Below are positions 10,301 to 20,349 of a stretch of 64,000 nucleotides of DNA, in pieces; position 1 is the stretch's first letter; each line of letters opens with the position of its first letter. Source of the stretch: CAYVTV01 sp964526475 (GTDB lineage: Bacteria; Bacteroidota; Bacteroidia; Bacteroidales; GCA-2748055); contig CAZGKF010000009.1 in assembly GCA_964526475.1 (NCBI GenBank), positions 1 through 64,000 on the forward strand. The letters run 5' to 3'. Position numbers and translations under genes: made by a program. The notes under the pieces were generated by a model, which saw only the letters and a list, made by a program, of their open reading frames with translations, was not told the origin of the DNA and searched no databases.

Positions 10301-13300
10301 TGGGTTTCTCACTCCTATCATAATAGTACGGATGTTTGAAAGGTTGGGATTACCTGAAATACTTACTTTATTCCCGTTATCATCATAAATAACAAAAACA
10401 GTATTCAGGTCAACAATTGATCCGGGCTGATGCATTGCATTATTTCTGGCTTGTTTAGCCTGTTGGAAAATTTCAAGCTCAATATCAAATCTATTTTCCT
10501 TTGGCCATACGACTCTTCTTTCGGTATCGCTATCTCCTTTGTATCTTCCGGGAGGGGTTATTTTCAGGGGTACCTCATATTCATAGAAGTTCCCTTTATA
10601 ATCTGATCCAAGCCTTATAAATGCAACCAGATCGTAGTCATTTAAGATTTGTCCGGTAACGGCTTCGGCATGAGCTTCCATCTCTATCCTTTTGTATTGT
10701 CGTATATCGAGGGCTACATTTTTGTATGCAGTTCTGGAATCTCCATCTTCAAGATCTCTTACCTTTAATACAATAGATTGTTCATTCAGTTGTCTCAGTT
10801 GAGGTTGTGAAGGATCTATTACCCTCGTAATACCCGGAGGCAGAACGTAGTTTACAGGTTCTTTGCCTGCATTCTCTTCAATGTTTACAGCGGAAATATC
10901 AAAAGAGCCGGTAACGGGTTCACTGCCTGTCCAGGTTTCCCCGCCCTCAGCCAGATCAAAGTTATATTTTCTCCACTCACTGCGTATAAGATGAAGCCTG
11001 GCAAAACGGAGTACAACAGAATCTTCAAAACCGGTCATGTACATTCTGACAAAACGTATAGATTTGAAGTCCTGAATATCTCCTACAGTTTTTTCATAAT
11101 CCCTGATAGGTACCCTGAACTGATACCAGTACACAGCCGATTTTGATCCATTAATGAAAGTAATTTCATTTCTCACCTTGTCAACAATAAAGTTTCTTCC
11201 TACTTCCAGGTCCTGGGGCCGCATACTTATGCGATAGGAATAAAAACTTTCACTTTCGCTAAGCGTATTATCGCGGTTTATATCTTCCACATCCGGAAGA
11301 GTGGAGCCTGTGGTAGGGTAAGGTTCCTCTGACTGTTCGGCGGTAGGGCTGTTACTTTCCAGACCATTGTAATATTTATATCTCTCCAGAATTCCAAGTC
11401 TCTGCCTGTCATAGTCTGTGCCTCTGTAATAATGAAAATTATCGCTGGAAGGGTCTTCCTCGATATTACTTAATGCCTCAGGGGTGAGTACGGATCGGAG
11501 GTTTTCAAGGAAGTCAGAAAAAAAAGATTGTTCATCTTCGTTGGAAAATCCATCAAGTCCTACATCCTGATATTTTCTTGATTCCGGATCATAATTAAAT
11601 GCGGGAACAAGCGATTGCACCCGGGGAACACGTCCCCAGGCAGTAGTGTCAACAAGTGTCACCTCTGCTGTTGATGGTAATCCGTTCTCGAATGATTTCC
11701 TTCCATCTTTAAGAACATCCTCTGAAATACTTCCCAGGTTAAAAAATAAATCACCTCCACTGTGCCCATTGTCCTCAACAAAAGGATCCATCATCCAAAA
11801 CTCTATAAATTCAACATTTGCAGCTTCAAAGTCGTTAGAAATTATCTCACGCATGATTCCTCCCCAACGTTCCTTTGGCTGTGATAAAGTGCCATCCGGG
11901 TTAATATTCTGCCAGTCATAATTATATGGGCCTCTTTCTTTAGGGTAGAAGGCAAGGTTTAGAACAGATATATTCGTGGGGATCCCACTCGGTGATTCTT
12001 TTTTGGGAAAAATATCTTTTTCAAAGATTTCCCTGACGAAATGACTTGATTGCTGATCAGGATTCTCTTTAAGATGAGAAGGAGTCAAAGCATTGTTTCT
12101 TAGAAACAGGGGATCAATATAGTACCATGCGAGTTTTGCCCTGTTATAACCATATCTCAGATCATTGCTGAGCAGAGCTTCCGGAAAATTATCGGAAGGG
12201 GTACTTGAGATTGACCATGCGGAGAATTGCTTCAGATCAATAGTGGTTTCACTCCCTTCAAAATCGTCGATATACGCATTTCCTTTTTTTTCAATGGCCC
12301 GGGAATGGCCGGGAATGAGGTGTGCAAATTCACCGGTAAATGAAATATTGGAAACCTCTTTCGTTTCCAGCAGGGGAAACTTGTCCAGGATGGTGGTTAA
12401 CCATTGTGATTCTGTTCTATAGGAAGTATTCAATCCCCAAAGGGTGTTTGAAATAGGTTCATCGCCAATATTAACTTTCTGGGTAAGAGGCCGTTCAGTA
12501 AGATTTAAAATGGTACCTCCTATATTGAAATTATCAGAAACCCTGTAATCGAGATGAGCACCAAAAAGGGTTTTTGTCTGAATATTGAAAAGAGTGTTAC
12601 TTTCCAGTGAAATGCGAACGGGAGTTCCTGATTCCATAAGCCCCAGATTAATTATATTAACTCTTCCAATTGTATAATCGACGGTGTAGTCAACATTTTC
12701 AACGAGTTCTCTCCCTCCGGCAGTTACTTTCACCGACCCGGGTGGTATATTCATAGCGTTGAGCATTATTTCGGAACTGGATGCCGATTGATATGAACCG
12801 GATAGTTTAAATTTATTTTTTTCTGCTATCTGCTGGGCTTTTGTTTTCGTTGAATCATAAAGTTCGCGGAAAACATACCTGTTTATTACCTCCTGATTGT
12901 TTCCAAGTTGCTGGAGTATGATTTTCTCAAGATCTTCACCGAAAGGTTCAAGGATTGGAAAAATGACTCTTCCGTTAGTCGGATTTATGGTAATCCCCGG
13001 GATAAAGTCGAACTGTCCGTCGGGATAAGGATCGCTATTGGAGTTCAGGTTATCAAGGTTGAAAAGCTTAAGGAGAATTTTTTTATTCAGATCACCTTCC
13101 GGGATATAATTAATAGCATTACCGGTTTTGTCATCCTGATACAGAATTTCCAGGGAAAAATCCTGTGGGTTCACCTGGTAAGCACCAATAGCATAAATAT
13201 TTTTCATCATCAGTTTCCAGGTTGGAGAGGAGGGAGTAAAATTTGACCCTTTAAGTAGTTTAAGATACAGAGCATTGGGTGCACTTATCCCGGAGGTCGA

Positions 13301-14773
13301 TAATTCGCCGACATTATAGGTCTTTCCGTTGAAAGTATATTCATATGCAACTGCGAGAATTTCGTCGGAATTTAATGCTGAATTGAGTGAGATGTAACCC
13401 AGTTTATCATTAAAACTATATTCTCTTGAAGAAAGTCGACGGGCATTTTCTATTTTTTCATAATCTCTTACAGGTACAAAGTCGGGCTGCAATGGCTGGA
13501 AAATATTGGTAACCTGGTTTATACTTCTGACATCGGAATATATCCCTGAACTCATTTGCCCGTAAAGATCGTTTAATTCATTTCTGGGATTGTTGCCAGC
13601 TTCAGCCGGATTCCGGATGAACAAAGGAGAAAAGGGTTCCGGTTCTCCGAGATCAGTAAAGGCCAGTATGTTTCTGGATTCTTCAAAATTACTCGTCTTA
13701 TTGGTTATCCATACTTCAATTCTTGTGATTGTAATTCCTGAGTTGATCACCGGAAGATTTACAAGTGCTTTGTTATAGTTTTGCATGAAATATCCGGAAA
13801 GAAAAAAATGCCTGTTGGCATCGTAGTTATCAACTGTTATATCATAATCATTTAGTTGCGCTCCCCCCTGTACTTCTATCACTGAAGTTTCTCCCTTTTG
13901 CTGGGAAAAAACATTTGTCACGGTCAGTTTCCCGAACTGCATTTCAGTTTTAAGACCGAATAAACTCTGACTCCCTGTTATCAGAGAACCGGAAAGTGGG
14001 AGGGTAATATTTCCGGCTTCAATCTTTTTTATTATCTCATCTTCTTTACCTGAATATTCCAGTTTTGTCCTGTTCTCAAAATCGAAGGTAGCTTCTGTAT
14101 TATAATTAACATCAAGTTTCATTTTGTCGCCGATATTTCCGGAAACATTCATAAGGATTTTTTCCTCAAAGTTGAATGAAGGTGTTTTACGCAATCTTTC
14201 GCTAAGAGTGGGATTGTCGATCCTTGACATGTTAAAGCCGAATATCAGTTCTGCTGAACCGGTTGGATTGATGTTAATAACATTAGTTCCAAAAACCCGA
14301 TCGAAGGTTTCTCCTCCGACACTCAACTGAGGGATGAATCCCGGCAGTGTTTCAATCCTTTCTCCCCTGGATTTCTGCCGCCAGTATTCCATCATGTTCT
14401 TTCGGTGTTGATATTTCTGAAACTCACTGAATGTCATTGTCTGCGGGGGACGGTAATAGTAATCTCCAATTTTTTCTTTAAAATAATACTGTTTTGTAAC
14501 CGGGTCATATTCAATAATTTGTTTAATATTAGATGGTTGCCGGAGATAAAGAGGGGATTCAAGACCTGAACCGGAGTAGGGGAAATTTCCTTTTTCAGAG
14601 AAGGGAAATTGAAGATCAGAAGTATCTGGTTGCGAAAAGATGATTAAATACTCTGATGATAAATAATTGTCCAATGCTTTCATACTTCCTGCGGTGGCGA
14701 GCATCCGGAAGGAGAAGAAAATAAGGTGGAGGGCTAGAACCGCCGTGAGTTTGTATAAAAGTATTTTTCTCAA
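7385..14773 (-). CDS. sprA: SprA, outer-membrane translocon of the type IX secretion system
   Basis: At 2462 residues this is the largest gene in the window, and of the size expected for SprA (Sov), the giant beta-barrel through which T9SS cargo crosses the outer membrane. An N-terminal signal segment is followed by family features: INPTGSAELIFGFN near residue 170, repeated long beta-rich blocks, a charged central region with SFFSDFLENL, and a C-terminal barrel with ITINHAYRSSYNIGNF, ending in a typical aromatic/aliphatic beta strand. The frame is uninterrupted. The stop lies 80 nt before gcvH and the start 7 nt after ruvA, so ruvA-sprA are probably cotranscribed. Other T9SS genes are not in the window, but SprA implies a T9SS and perhaps gliding. 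Confidence 0.96.
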   Translation of the reverse strand: MRKILLYKLTAVLALHLIFFSFRMLATAGSMKALDNYLSSEYLIIFSQPDTSDLQFPFSEKGNFPYSGSGLESPLYLRQPSNIKQIIEYDPVTKQYYFKEKIGDYYYRPPQTMTFSEFQKYQHRKNMMEYWRQKSRGERIETLPGFIPQLSVGGETFDRVFGTNVININPTGSAELIFGFNMSRIDNPTLSERLRKTPSFNFEEKILMNVSGNIGDKMKLDVNYNTEATFDFENRTKLEYSGKEDEIIKKIEAGNITLPLSGSLITGSQSLFGLKTEMQFGKLTVTNVFSQQKGETSVIEVQGGAQLNDYDITVDNYDANRHFFLSGYFMQNYNKALVNLPVINSGITITRIEVWITNKTSNFEESRNILAFTDLGEPEPFSPLFIRNPAEAGNNPRNELNDLYGQMSSGIYSDVRSINQVTNIFQPLQPDFVPVRDYEKIENARRLSSREYSFNDKLGYISLNSALNSDEILAVAYEYTFNGKTYNVGELSTSGISAPNALYLKLLKGSNFTPSSPTWKLMMKNIYAIGAYQVNPQDFSLEILYQDDKTGNAINYIPEGDLNKKILLKLFNLDNLNSNSDPYPDGQFDFIPGITINPTNGRVIFPILEPFGEDLEKIILQQLGNNQEVINRYVFRELYDSTKTKAQQIAEKNKFKLSGSYQSASSSEIMLNAMNIPPGSVKVTAGGRELVENVDYTVDYTIGRVNIINLGLMESGTPVRISLESNTLFNIQTKTLFGAHLDYRVSDNFNIGGTILNLTERPLTQKVNIGDEPISNTLWGLNTSYRTESQWLTTILDKFPLLETKEVSNISFTGEFAHLIPGHSRAIEKKGNAYIDDFEGSETTIDLKQFSAWSISSTPSDNFPEALLSNDLRYGYNRAKLAWYYIDPLFLRNNALTPSHLKENPDQQSSHFVREIFEKDIFPKKESPSGIPTNISVLNLAFYPKERGPYNYDWQNINPDGTLSQPKERWGGIMREIISNDFEAANVEFIEFWMMDPFVEDNGHSGGDLFFNLGSISEDVLKDGRKSFENGLPSTAEVTLVDTTAWGRVPRVQSLVPAFNYDPESRKYQDVGLDGFSNEDEQSFFSDFLENLRSVLTPEALSNIEEDPSSDNFHYYRGTDYDRQRLGILERYKYYNGLESNSPTAEQSEEPYPTTGSTLPDVEDINRDNTLSESESFYSYRISMRPQDLEVGRNFIVDKVRNEITFINGSKSAVYWYQFRVPIRDYEKTVGDIQDFKSIRFVRMYMTGFEDSVVLRFARLHLIRSEWRKYNFDLAEGGETWTGSEPVTGSFDISAVNIEENAGKEPVNYVLPPGITRVIDPSQPQLRQLNEQSIVLKVRDLEDGDSRTAYKNVALDIRQYKRIEMEAHAEAVTGQILNDYDLVAFIRLGSDYKGNFYEYEVPLKITPPGRYKGDSDTERRVVWPKENRFDIELEIFQQAKQARNNAMHQPGSIVDLNTVFVIYDDNGNKVSISGNPNLSNIRTIMIGVRNPKSGTNKNLDDGLSKSGEIWLNELRLTDFNQKGGWAANARVTTKLADLGTFTFAGFTSTPGFGSIEKKVQERSKEQIIQYDVSSSVELGKFFPEKTGLSIPVYAGYSESIINPEYNPLDPDIPLKVALNSARSANERDSIKNIAQDYTRRKSLNFTNVRLNKKSGRQHFYDIANWSLSYSYNEVFSRNITTDYYEQRRYRGALNYNFNTRPKNITPLAKLKSLKSPYFRIIRDLNFYYMPSKLAFRTDINRFYSERQLRNLSNPYLKIEPTFNKDFYWNRYYDMTFDLTRNLKFDFSATNIARIDEPEGRMKKGEYDYEVKRDSILQEIYKFGRTTSYHHQYNISYNIPINKIPLLDWMTLSTRYSATFGWDAGPILANPDIDLGNTVKNSNTSQVNAQINMNTIYNKIPYLKELNQRLRGQQEAQQAPPLTKTLVYSRTNQTLRAGSGRMYTHKLKTENISVKILDENNNLVESRLEIINENRVRVTSSEDARRTTVEITGIRELGKSPVDIIIDNSLSIITGVKNINLSYSNSEGTVLPGYKPQTTILGMEKYGGLNAPGFGFVAGLQDEDFALNAFNRGWLSKDSLLNVPYMMNTSNRFNLRATIEPIRGLRIDLTGNRNFSENLSEFYIADEFGNLPPEDERGKRISGNFSMSYLSWGTAFERIYSKDLDFTSLAFLKLKDEYRQKISKRLAAEYTRETGIQLSDSAGYWEGFGPNSQQVMISAFLAAYGSKDPEKVSLKTFPSVLEMMPNWRLTYDGLSRIEFFKKFVNSITINHAYRSSYNIGNFISNPWEVIGLYDNQLNFIPVYDASSVSINEQFSPLFDLSTNWKNSLTTRIEFNRSRTLALSTANSQVNEITSKEIVIGTGYRFNEVQVIINQRDYKSDLNVRADLSIRDNRTVIRKLTEDSDQITAGQRIITLKTTFDYVLSDRFNLRFFFDRRLNKPFVSLAYPTANTNIGFSVRFTLVP

Positions 14774-14780
14774 ATTTTGC

Positions 14781-15362
14781 TCACAAAATTTTCAAAGCTT
14801 GTTTAATGAGCTCTTCAGCTGTCAGGGCTGAATTTTTCGACAATATGTCGCCGACAACTTTCTCAACTTGTTTTTTCTGAAAACCTAAAGCGACTAAAGC
14901 AATTAACGATTCTTCACGGATTGTATTGCGTTCTGGAAGGAATATATCATATGCCCGGGCGCCTTTACCGATTTTATCTTTAAGATCAACGATTACTCTC
15001 TGAGCAGTTTTAGCACCAATTCCTTTAATATTTTGCAGGGCATATACATTTCCGGTTAGAATAGCCTCTTCAACTTCAGACGGTTCCATGGATGATAATA
15101 TAAGCCTGGCAGTATTTGCTCCTATCCCGCTTACAGTAATAAGCTGGCGAAAGATCTCCCTTTCTGTTTTATCAATAAACCCATAAAGAATATGAGCATC
15201 TTCCCTGATTACTTCATGGATAAAAAGCCTGCATTGTCCGCTTTCAGGAATACCGGAATAGGAATAAAGAGAAATATTTACAAAAAAGCCGGTTCCTCCT
15301 GATTGAAGTACAATGTTTGCCGGTGTTCTTTCTATAACTGAACCCTCAATGAACTCATACAT
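14781..15362 (-). CDS. ruvA: Holliday junction branch migration protein RuvA
   Basis: A 193-residue protein that binds four-way junctions as a tetramer and loads RuvB. It has the N-terminal OB domain (MYEFIEGSVIERTPANIVLQ), two helix-hairpin-helix motifs (VSGIGANTARLIL and IKGIGAKTAQRVIVDLKDKI), a linker, and domain III (SLIALVALGFQKKQVEKVV) that contacts RuvB. All domains are intact and the length is normal. It lies between maeB and sprA on the same strand; ruvB and ruvC are elsewhere. Confidence 0.96.
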   Translation of the reverse strand: MYEFIEGSVIERTPANIVLQSGGTGFFVNISLYSYSGIPESGQCRLFIHEVIREDAHILYGFIDKTEREIFRQLITVSGIGANTARLILSSMEPSEVEEAILTGNVYALQNIKGIGAKTAQRVIVDLKDKIGKGARAYDIFLPERNTIREESLIALVALGFQKKQVEKVVGDILSKNSALTAEELIKQALKIL

Positions 15363-15463
15363 ATATTCAAATTTGGGCTAAAATTAAATAAAAGTTACGA
15401 AAGACGAAAGATTTAATATTTTGATTAAGTGAAGAAACGAAGATTGATGAAAACTAATGTTCT

Positions 15464-17746
15464 CTATTTGCAATTTTCCCTTTCAATACATTGAGCATCC
15501 ACCACTGCAATAGAGGCAATGTTTACAATTTCCCTTACAGAGCTTTCAATCTGAAGTATGTGAACGGGCTTTGCCAGACCTAACAATATTGGTCCTATTA
15601 CTTCTGCCCCTCCGATTTCCTGCATCATCTTGTATGCAATATTTCCTGAACTCAGGTTTGGGAAAATAACAGTATTTACTACTTTCTCATGAATTTTTGT
15701 GAAAGGGAATTTATTTGTTCGTAATGATTTGTTAAGAGCAAAGTTAGCCTGCATCTCACCATCAACAATAAGTTCAGGATAATCTTTGTGCAGAATCTCA
15801 ACAGCTTCGCGGACCCTTTGAGGACTTCCATCCCGTGTGGAGCCAAAGTTGGAAAAGGACAACATAGCAATCACTGGCTTAATGTTTAACCTTTCAACTG
15901 CTCGTGCAGTAAGAATTGTTGTGTCTGCAAGTGTTTGGGCTGATGGCTGGATATTTACAGTTGTATCTGCAAAAAAGAAAGGCCCTTTCTTTGTTTGAAC
16001 AAGGTACATTCCGGCAATATGTTTCTGGGGATTGTTTGTGCCTGTAATTTGCAGTGCGGGACGGATAACATCAGCATATTTGCTTGAAAACCCTGAGATA
16101 AAGGCATCAGCTTCATTGGTTTCCAACATCATCACCCCAAAATAATTTGGGTTGAACATTAGCTCATATGATTCTTCATAGTTCAATCCTTTTCTTTTTC
16201 TTTTTTCATAAAGAATTTTCGCAAAGCTTGTTCTTCGGTAGTCCTCTTCTTTGCTTCTGGGGTCAATAATCTTAATTTTTCCAAGGTCGAGATGGTTCTC
16301 CTCAATTAACCAGTGGATTTCTTCTTTATTTCCCAGAAGTACAGGAGTCGCAATTCTTTCATTAAGAAGTTCCTGCACAGCTTTCAATACTTTATAATTT
16401 GCTGCTTCAGCGAAAAGGATGCGTTTAGGGTTCTCCTGAGCTTTATTTCTTATTTCCCTGATTATTTGATTGTCTAACCCAAGCCTTTGTGTTAACTCTG
16501 TTTTATATGCCTCCCAGTCATCGATCTCTCTTTTGGCCACACCGGATTTAATAGCAGCTTTCGCAACAGCAGGGGCAACTCTCGATATCAACCGGGGGTC
16601 AAGAGGTTTAGGAATAATATATTCTCTTCCAAATACCAGGTTACTTGCCATATAAGCACGGTTTACAGCTTCCGGTACATCTTCCTTGGCTAGTTCCGCC
16701 AGAGCCTGCACCGCTGCAATTTTCATTTCCTCATTAATAGTAGTGGCTCTGACATCCAAAGCTCCTCTGAAGATGAAGGGAAAGCCCAGAACATTATTTA
16801 TCTGGTTAGGATAATCCGATCTTCCTGTGGCAAAAATGATATCTTTTCTTGCATCCATAGCCAACTCATATTTTATTTCAGGGTTGGGGTTAGCCATAGC
16901 AAAAACAACAGGATCTTTTGCCATGGATAATAACATATCCTGAGTAAAAACATCGGCAACTGAGAGTCCGAGAAATACATCTGCCCCTTTTACAGCTTCT
17001 GCTAAAGATGTTATTTTCGTTTCTACTGCAAATTCCTGTTTATATTTATTCAGATCAGTACGGTTTTTATTTATTACCCCTTTACTGTCGATCATAATAA
17101 TATTTTGTTGTTTTACTCCCAGTGATACATAAAGTTTCGCACAGGAAATTGCGGAGGCTCCGGCACCGTTTACAACAACTTTAATATCTGATATTTTTTT
17201 CCCGTTTAATTCAAGGGCATTGAGCAAACCGGCAGCTGAAATAATGGCAGTTCCATGCTGGTCATCATGAAATACGGGGATATCGAGTTCCTTTTTTAAT
17301 CGTTCTTCTATCTCAAAACACTCAGGAGCTTTAATATCTTCCAGATTAATCCCACCGAATGTAGGAGAAATGGCTTTTACTACTTCAATAAATTCATCCG
17401 GATTTTTTCTGTCCAGTTCAATATCGAACACATCCACATCAGCAAATATTTTAAAGAGTAAACCTTTTCCTTCCATAACCGGTTTTCCTGCCATTGCCCC
17501 TATGTCTCCCAGTCCTAATACTGCAGTACCATTTGAAATAACTGCCACAAGATTCCCTTTTGTTGTATATTTATATACATCTTCCGGATTTTTTTCAATT
17601 GCCAGACAGGGTTCAGCTACCCCGGGAGAGTATGCCAGGGAGAGGTCCAATTGATTACTGTGAGGTTTGGTAGGGATCACTTCCAGCTTTCCGGGACGCC
17701 CCATAGAGTGGTAATTCAGAGCGTCTTCACGAGTGAATTTTGCCAT
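15464..17746 (-). CDS. maeB: NADP-dependent malic enzyme with phosphotransacetylase-like C-terminus
   Basis: A 760-residue two-domain protein. Residues 1-430 form the malic enzyme, which oxidatively decarboxylates malate to pyruvate: GTAVLGLGDIGAMAGKPVM, FHDDQHGTAIISAAG and the Rossmann motif VVNGAGASAISCAKL. Residues 430-760 match the phosphate acetyltransferase fold (RILFAEAANYKVLKAVQEL, ISGFSSKYADVIRPALQ), which in MaeB-type enzymes is considered regulatory, responding to acetyl-CoA. TAACTTTG at 17795-17788 (minus) is a possible -7 box 42 nt upstream of the start, but the best TTTG is only 15 nt further up. Confidence 0.95.
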   Translation of the reverse strand: MAKFTREDALNYHSMGRPGKLEVIPTKPHSNQLDLSLAYSPGVAEPCLAIEKNPEDVYKYTTKGNLVAVISNGTAVLGLGDIGAMAGKPVMEGKGLLFKIFADVDVFDIELDRKNPDEFIEVVKAISPTFGGINLEDIKAPECFEIEERLKKELDIPVFHDDQHGTAIISAAGLLNALELNGKKISDIKVVVNGAGASAISCAKLYVSLGVKQQNIIMIDSKGVINKNRTDLNKYKQEFAVETKITSLAEAVKGADVFLGLSVADVFTQDMLLSMAKDPVVFAMANPNPEIKYELAMDARKDIIFATGRSDYPNQINNVLGFPFIFRGALDVRATTINEEMKIAAVQALAELAKEDVPEAVNRAYMASNLVFGREYIIPKPLDPRLISRVAPAVAKAAIKSGVAKREIDDWEAYKTELTQRLGLDNQIIREIRNKAQENPKRILFAEAANYKVLKAVQELLNERIATPVLLGNKEEIHWLIEENHLDLGKIKIIDPRSKEEDYRRTSFAKILYEKRKRKGLNYEESYELMFNPNYFGVMMLETNEADAFISGFSSKYADVIRPALQITGTNNPQKHIAGMYLVQTKKGPFFFADTTVNIQPSAQTLADTTILTARAVERLNIKPVIAMLSFSNFGSTRDGSPQRVREAVEILHKDYPELIVDGEMQANFALNKSLRTNKFPFTKIHEKVVNTVIFPNLSSGNIAYKMMQEIGGAEVIGPILLGLAKPVHILQIESSVREIVNIASIAVVDAQCIERENCK

Positions 17747-17852
17747 TGTTTTTGAGTTAGCGTGGATAAATAAGTTAAATCAGAAAACAAAGTTAAAAAA
17801 AGTGTACACTCAAAACCAGAAATGTTCCTGATCGGACAGGTAAAAAGGAATG

Positions 17853-19385
17853 TTATTGAACAGTAACTCCGGGGGAATAATATAAACCGGCACCCGGACC
17901 TAAAGGAATGCCTATAATGATCCATACAACCAGCAGCAGAGCCCAGAGAATGAAAAATGCAATAGTATAGGGAAGCATGGTGGCAATGATGGTTCCAATC
18001 CCTGTCTTTGAATCATATTTCTGAAAAAATGCTATAATAAGTGCAAAGAAGCTCATCATGGGCGAAATAATATTTGTTACACTATCACCGATCCGGAATA
18101 CCACCTGGGATAACTCAGGGGAATACCCCAGAAACATAAAAATGGGTATAAAAATAGGTGCAAGAATGGCCCATTTTGCCGAGGCACTGCCCATAAACAT
18201 GTTAAGGCATGCAGCAAATACAATAAAAAGTAGTACCAGGGGGATTACCCCCATATTCGTGTTGGCAATAAAAAGAGCGCCTTTTATTGCCAGGATAAGC
18301 CCAAGATTACTCCATTTAAAATATGCAACAAACTGAGCAGCGAAAAACACAAGTACAACATATGCAGCAAGAGTCCTGATACCCGATTCCATACTTTTCA
18401 TTACATCAGAGTCGTTTTTGAATCTGCCAGTGACTTTTCCGTAAATGATGCCTGTTACTGCTGCATATATCACCATGATAATCACAACTCCCTCAATAAG
18501 AGGGGAGTAAAGTATGCTTCCTTCCTTACCTCTGAGAAAACCGTCGAAAGGTATTATTCCTATAAGAATGATGACAGTTAGAATGATGAAACCGATAAAA
18601 CTCCATTTGATTCCTCTCTTTTCCAGAGCATTTAAGGGTTCCATTCCATTTACAGTATCTTCCTCCCCTGTATATTTTCCCAGTCTTGGCTCAACTATTT
18701 TTTCTGAAACAAATGTTCCTGCAATAGCTATGATAAATGTAGATATTATCATAAAATAATAGTTGGCGGTTGGATTTACAATATATTTGTCATCCACTAT
18801 TTGTGCTGCTTCCTGACTTAATCCGGAGAGAAGAGGATCAATAGCACCAATAAGAAGATTCGCAGAGAATCCTCCCGATACACCGGCGAATGCTGCTGCC
18901 ATTCCAGCCAGTGGATTTCTTCCCATAGCCATAAAGATGACTCCTGAAAGAGGTATAAGAAGAACGTAACCTACGTCACCTGCTACATTTGAAACTATCC
19001 CTGAAAAAACAATAACGAATGTAAGAAGTCTTTTTGGGGAAGAAAGAATCAGAAGCCTTATAAGAGCAGAAATTAAACCACTCGACTCGGCAATACCTAT
19101 ACCCAGCATTGCAACAAGAACAATCCCAAGTGGAGCAAAATTCGTGAAGTTCTTTACCATCATAAGTATTACCTGATGGAATCCGTCTTTCGATAAAAGA
19201 TTTACCGGATTAATCGCTTCTTGTGTTACCGGATGGAGTGCATTCCAGCCAACCCGGCAGGCCAGGCCGGATAAAAGTAATACTGAGAGAGCAAATAATG
19301 CGAATAAAGTGGCGGGATGAGGAAGAAGATTCCCGCCTTTTTCCACGATATTTAGAAAACTGTTAAAAAATGATCTTTTTGCCAT
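17853..19385 (-). CDS. AbgT-family transporter
   Basis: A 510-residue membrane protein with about 11-12 hydrophobic helices. Family features are the N-terminal VEKGGNLLPHPATLFALFA, SSGLISALIRLLI, FAGVSGGFSANLLIGAIDP and SASAKWAILAPIFIPIFM. Characterised members import p-aminobenzoyl-glutamate (E. coli AbgT) or export sulfonamides (MtrF). Which of these applies cannot be told from sequence. No amidohydrolase gene (abgA/abgB) is adjacent; maeB follows 106 nt downstream. Confidence 0.9.
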   Translation of the reverse strand: MAKRSFFNSFLNIVEKGGNLLPHPATLFALFALSVLLLSGLACRVGWNALHPVTQEAINPVNLLSKDGFHQVILMMVKNFTNFAPLGIVLVAMLGIGIAESSGLISALIRLLILSSPKRLLTFVIVFSGIVSNVAGDVGYVLLIPLSGVIFMAMGRNPLAGMAAAFAGVSGGFSANLLIGAIDPLLSGLSQEAAQIVDDKYIVNPTANYYFMIISTFIIAIAGTFVSEKIVEPRLGKYTGEEDTVNGMEPLNALEKRGIKWSFIGFIILTVIILIGIIPFDGFLRGKEGSILYSPLIEGVVIIMVIYAAVTGIIYGKVTGRFKNDSDVMKSMESGIRTLAAYVVLVFFAAQFVAYFKWSNLGLILAIKGALFIANTNMGVIPLVLLFIVFAACLNMFMGSASAKWAILAPIFIPIFMFLGYSPELSQVVFRIGDSVTNIISPMMSFFALIIAFFQKYDSKTGIGTIIATMLPYTIAFFILWALLLVVWIIIGIPLGPGAGLYYSPGVTVQ

Positions 19386-19475
19386 GTATGCAGAACAGGA
19401 TCAGAATATATTAAAGGCTGAAAATAGTGAAAATCTGTTAAAGCAGGTAATTTTTTGAATTAATCTGCCATGTTA

Positions 19476-20273
19476 TCACATATCCGAATAATCGGTCGGA
19501 TATAAGATATATTTCACTATCCGGGATACAGTATTCTTATATTCTTCCATTCCAGATAAAATTTTCCAATCGGGGTGATTCCGGAAAGTATTCCATTTTT
19601 CTTCATGAGAGTTTTTATCGGAGTAGGTTGTCATATACATAAGATTTGGCATGGAAGATCCTGAAATAACCTCTCCATAAAAGACTGCATTGAAACCGAG
19701 TCTTTCAAAAAGTTCAATTTCCCCTCCTTCATTAAACATTTCCACTTTCTTCATATAGATTTTCTCGGTTGCCCCCTCGTAACTTCGTAATTCATATATT
19801 CTTTCCCTTTTAGATGTGGTATATTCCGGAACACTGTACTCTGGCATATGGGAAAAAGCCCTGAGCAATGTCGACTCAATTCTCTCATATGGTGGATTAT
19901 TGTATTTAGCATTAATGTAATCAGCGCCATCTGACTGGTAATTCAGATCTTTTTCAAGCATACGGGGGATTTCCTCAAATTGGGTTAACGACGTATAAGG
20001 GATAAAAACAACCAGGATTTTTTCTGGTGAATTGTCATCTTCATGTGGTTTAAATACCCCGACTTTACTTATTCCTGCTCTGTGTAATGCCGGGATATAA
20101 GCTTCTTTAAGATATTTATCCAAACGGGCTTCCTGAATATTGTCCTTAATACGAAATATTTTTATTTCATAAAAATCCCTATTGGATGCAAGGGTGTTAT
20201 TAACAAGGAAGAAAGAAATTAACACTAAGAAAACAGCAAATGATTGAAAATTAAATTTAGATGAACTTTTCAT
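19476..20273 (-). CDS. Exported NIPSNAP-family protein
   Basis: A 265-residue protein with a signal peptide (residues 1-30). Two ferredoxin-like NIPSNAP units are recognisable: the first begins FYEIKIFRIKDNIQEARLD, the second RIYELRSYEGATEKIYMKK and continues with LGFNAVFYGEV and NLMYMTTYSD. Bacterial NIPSNAP proteins have no firmly assigned activity; many are secreted and lie near metabolic genes. The flanking genes give no functional link. Confidence 0.8.
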   Translation of the reverse strand: MKSSSKFNFQSFAVFLVLISFFLVNNTLASNRDFYEIKIFRIKDNIQEARLDKYLKEAYIPALHRAGISKVGVFKPHEDDNSPEKILVVFIPYTSLTQFEEIPRMLEKDLNYQSDGADYINAKYNNPPYERIESTLLRAFSHMPEYSVPEYTTSKRERIYELRSYEGATEKIYMKKVEMFNEGGEIELFERLGFNAVFYGEVISGSSMPNLMYMTTYSDKNSHEEKWNTFRNHPDWKILSGMEEYKNTVSRIVKYILYPTDYSDM

Positions 20274-20349
20274 AAATGATATTTTTTAAAAAGGGTGTTA
20301 ATAAAAAGTTTGTGAAGATAAACATTAGAATTTAAATGGCGAAAAGAAG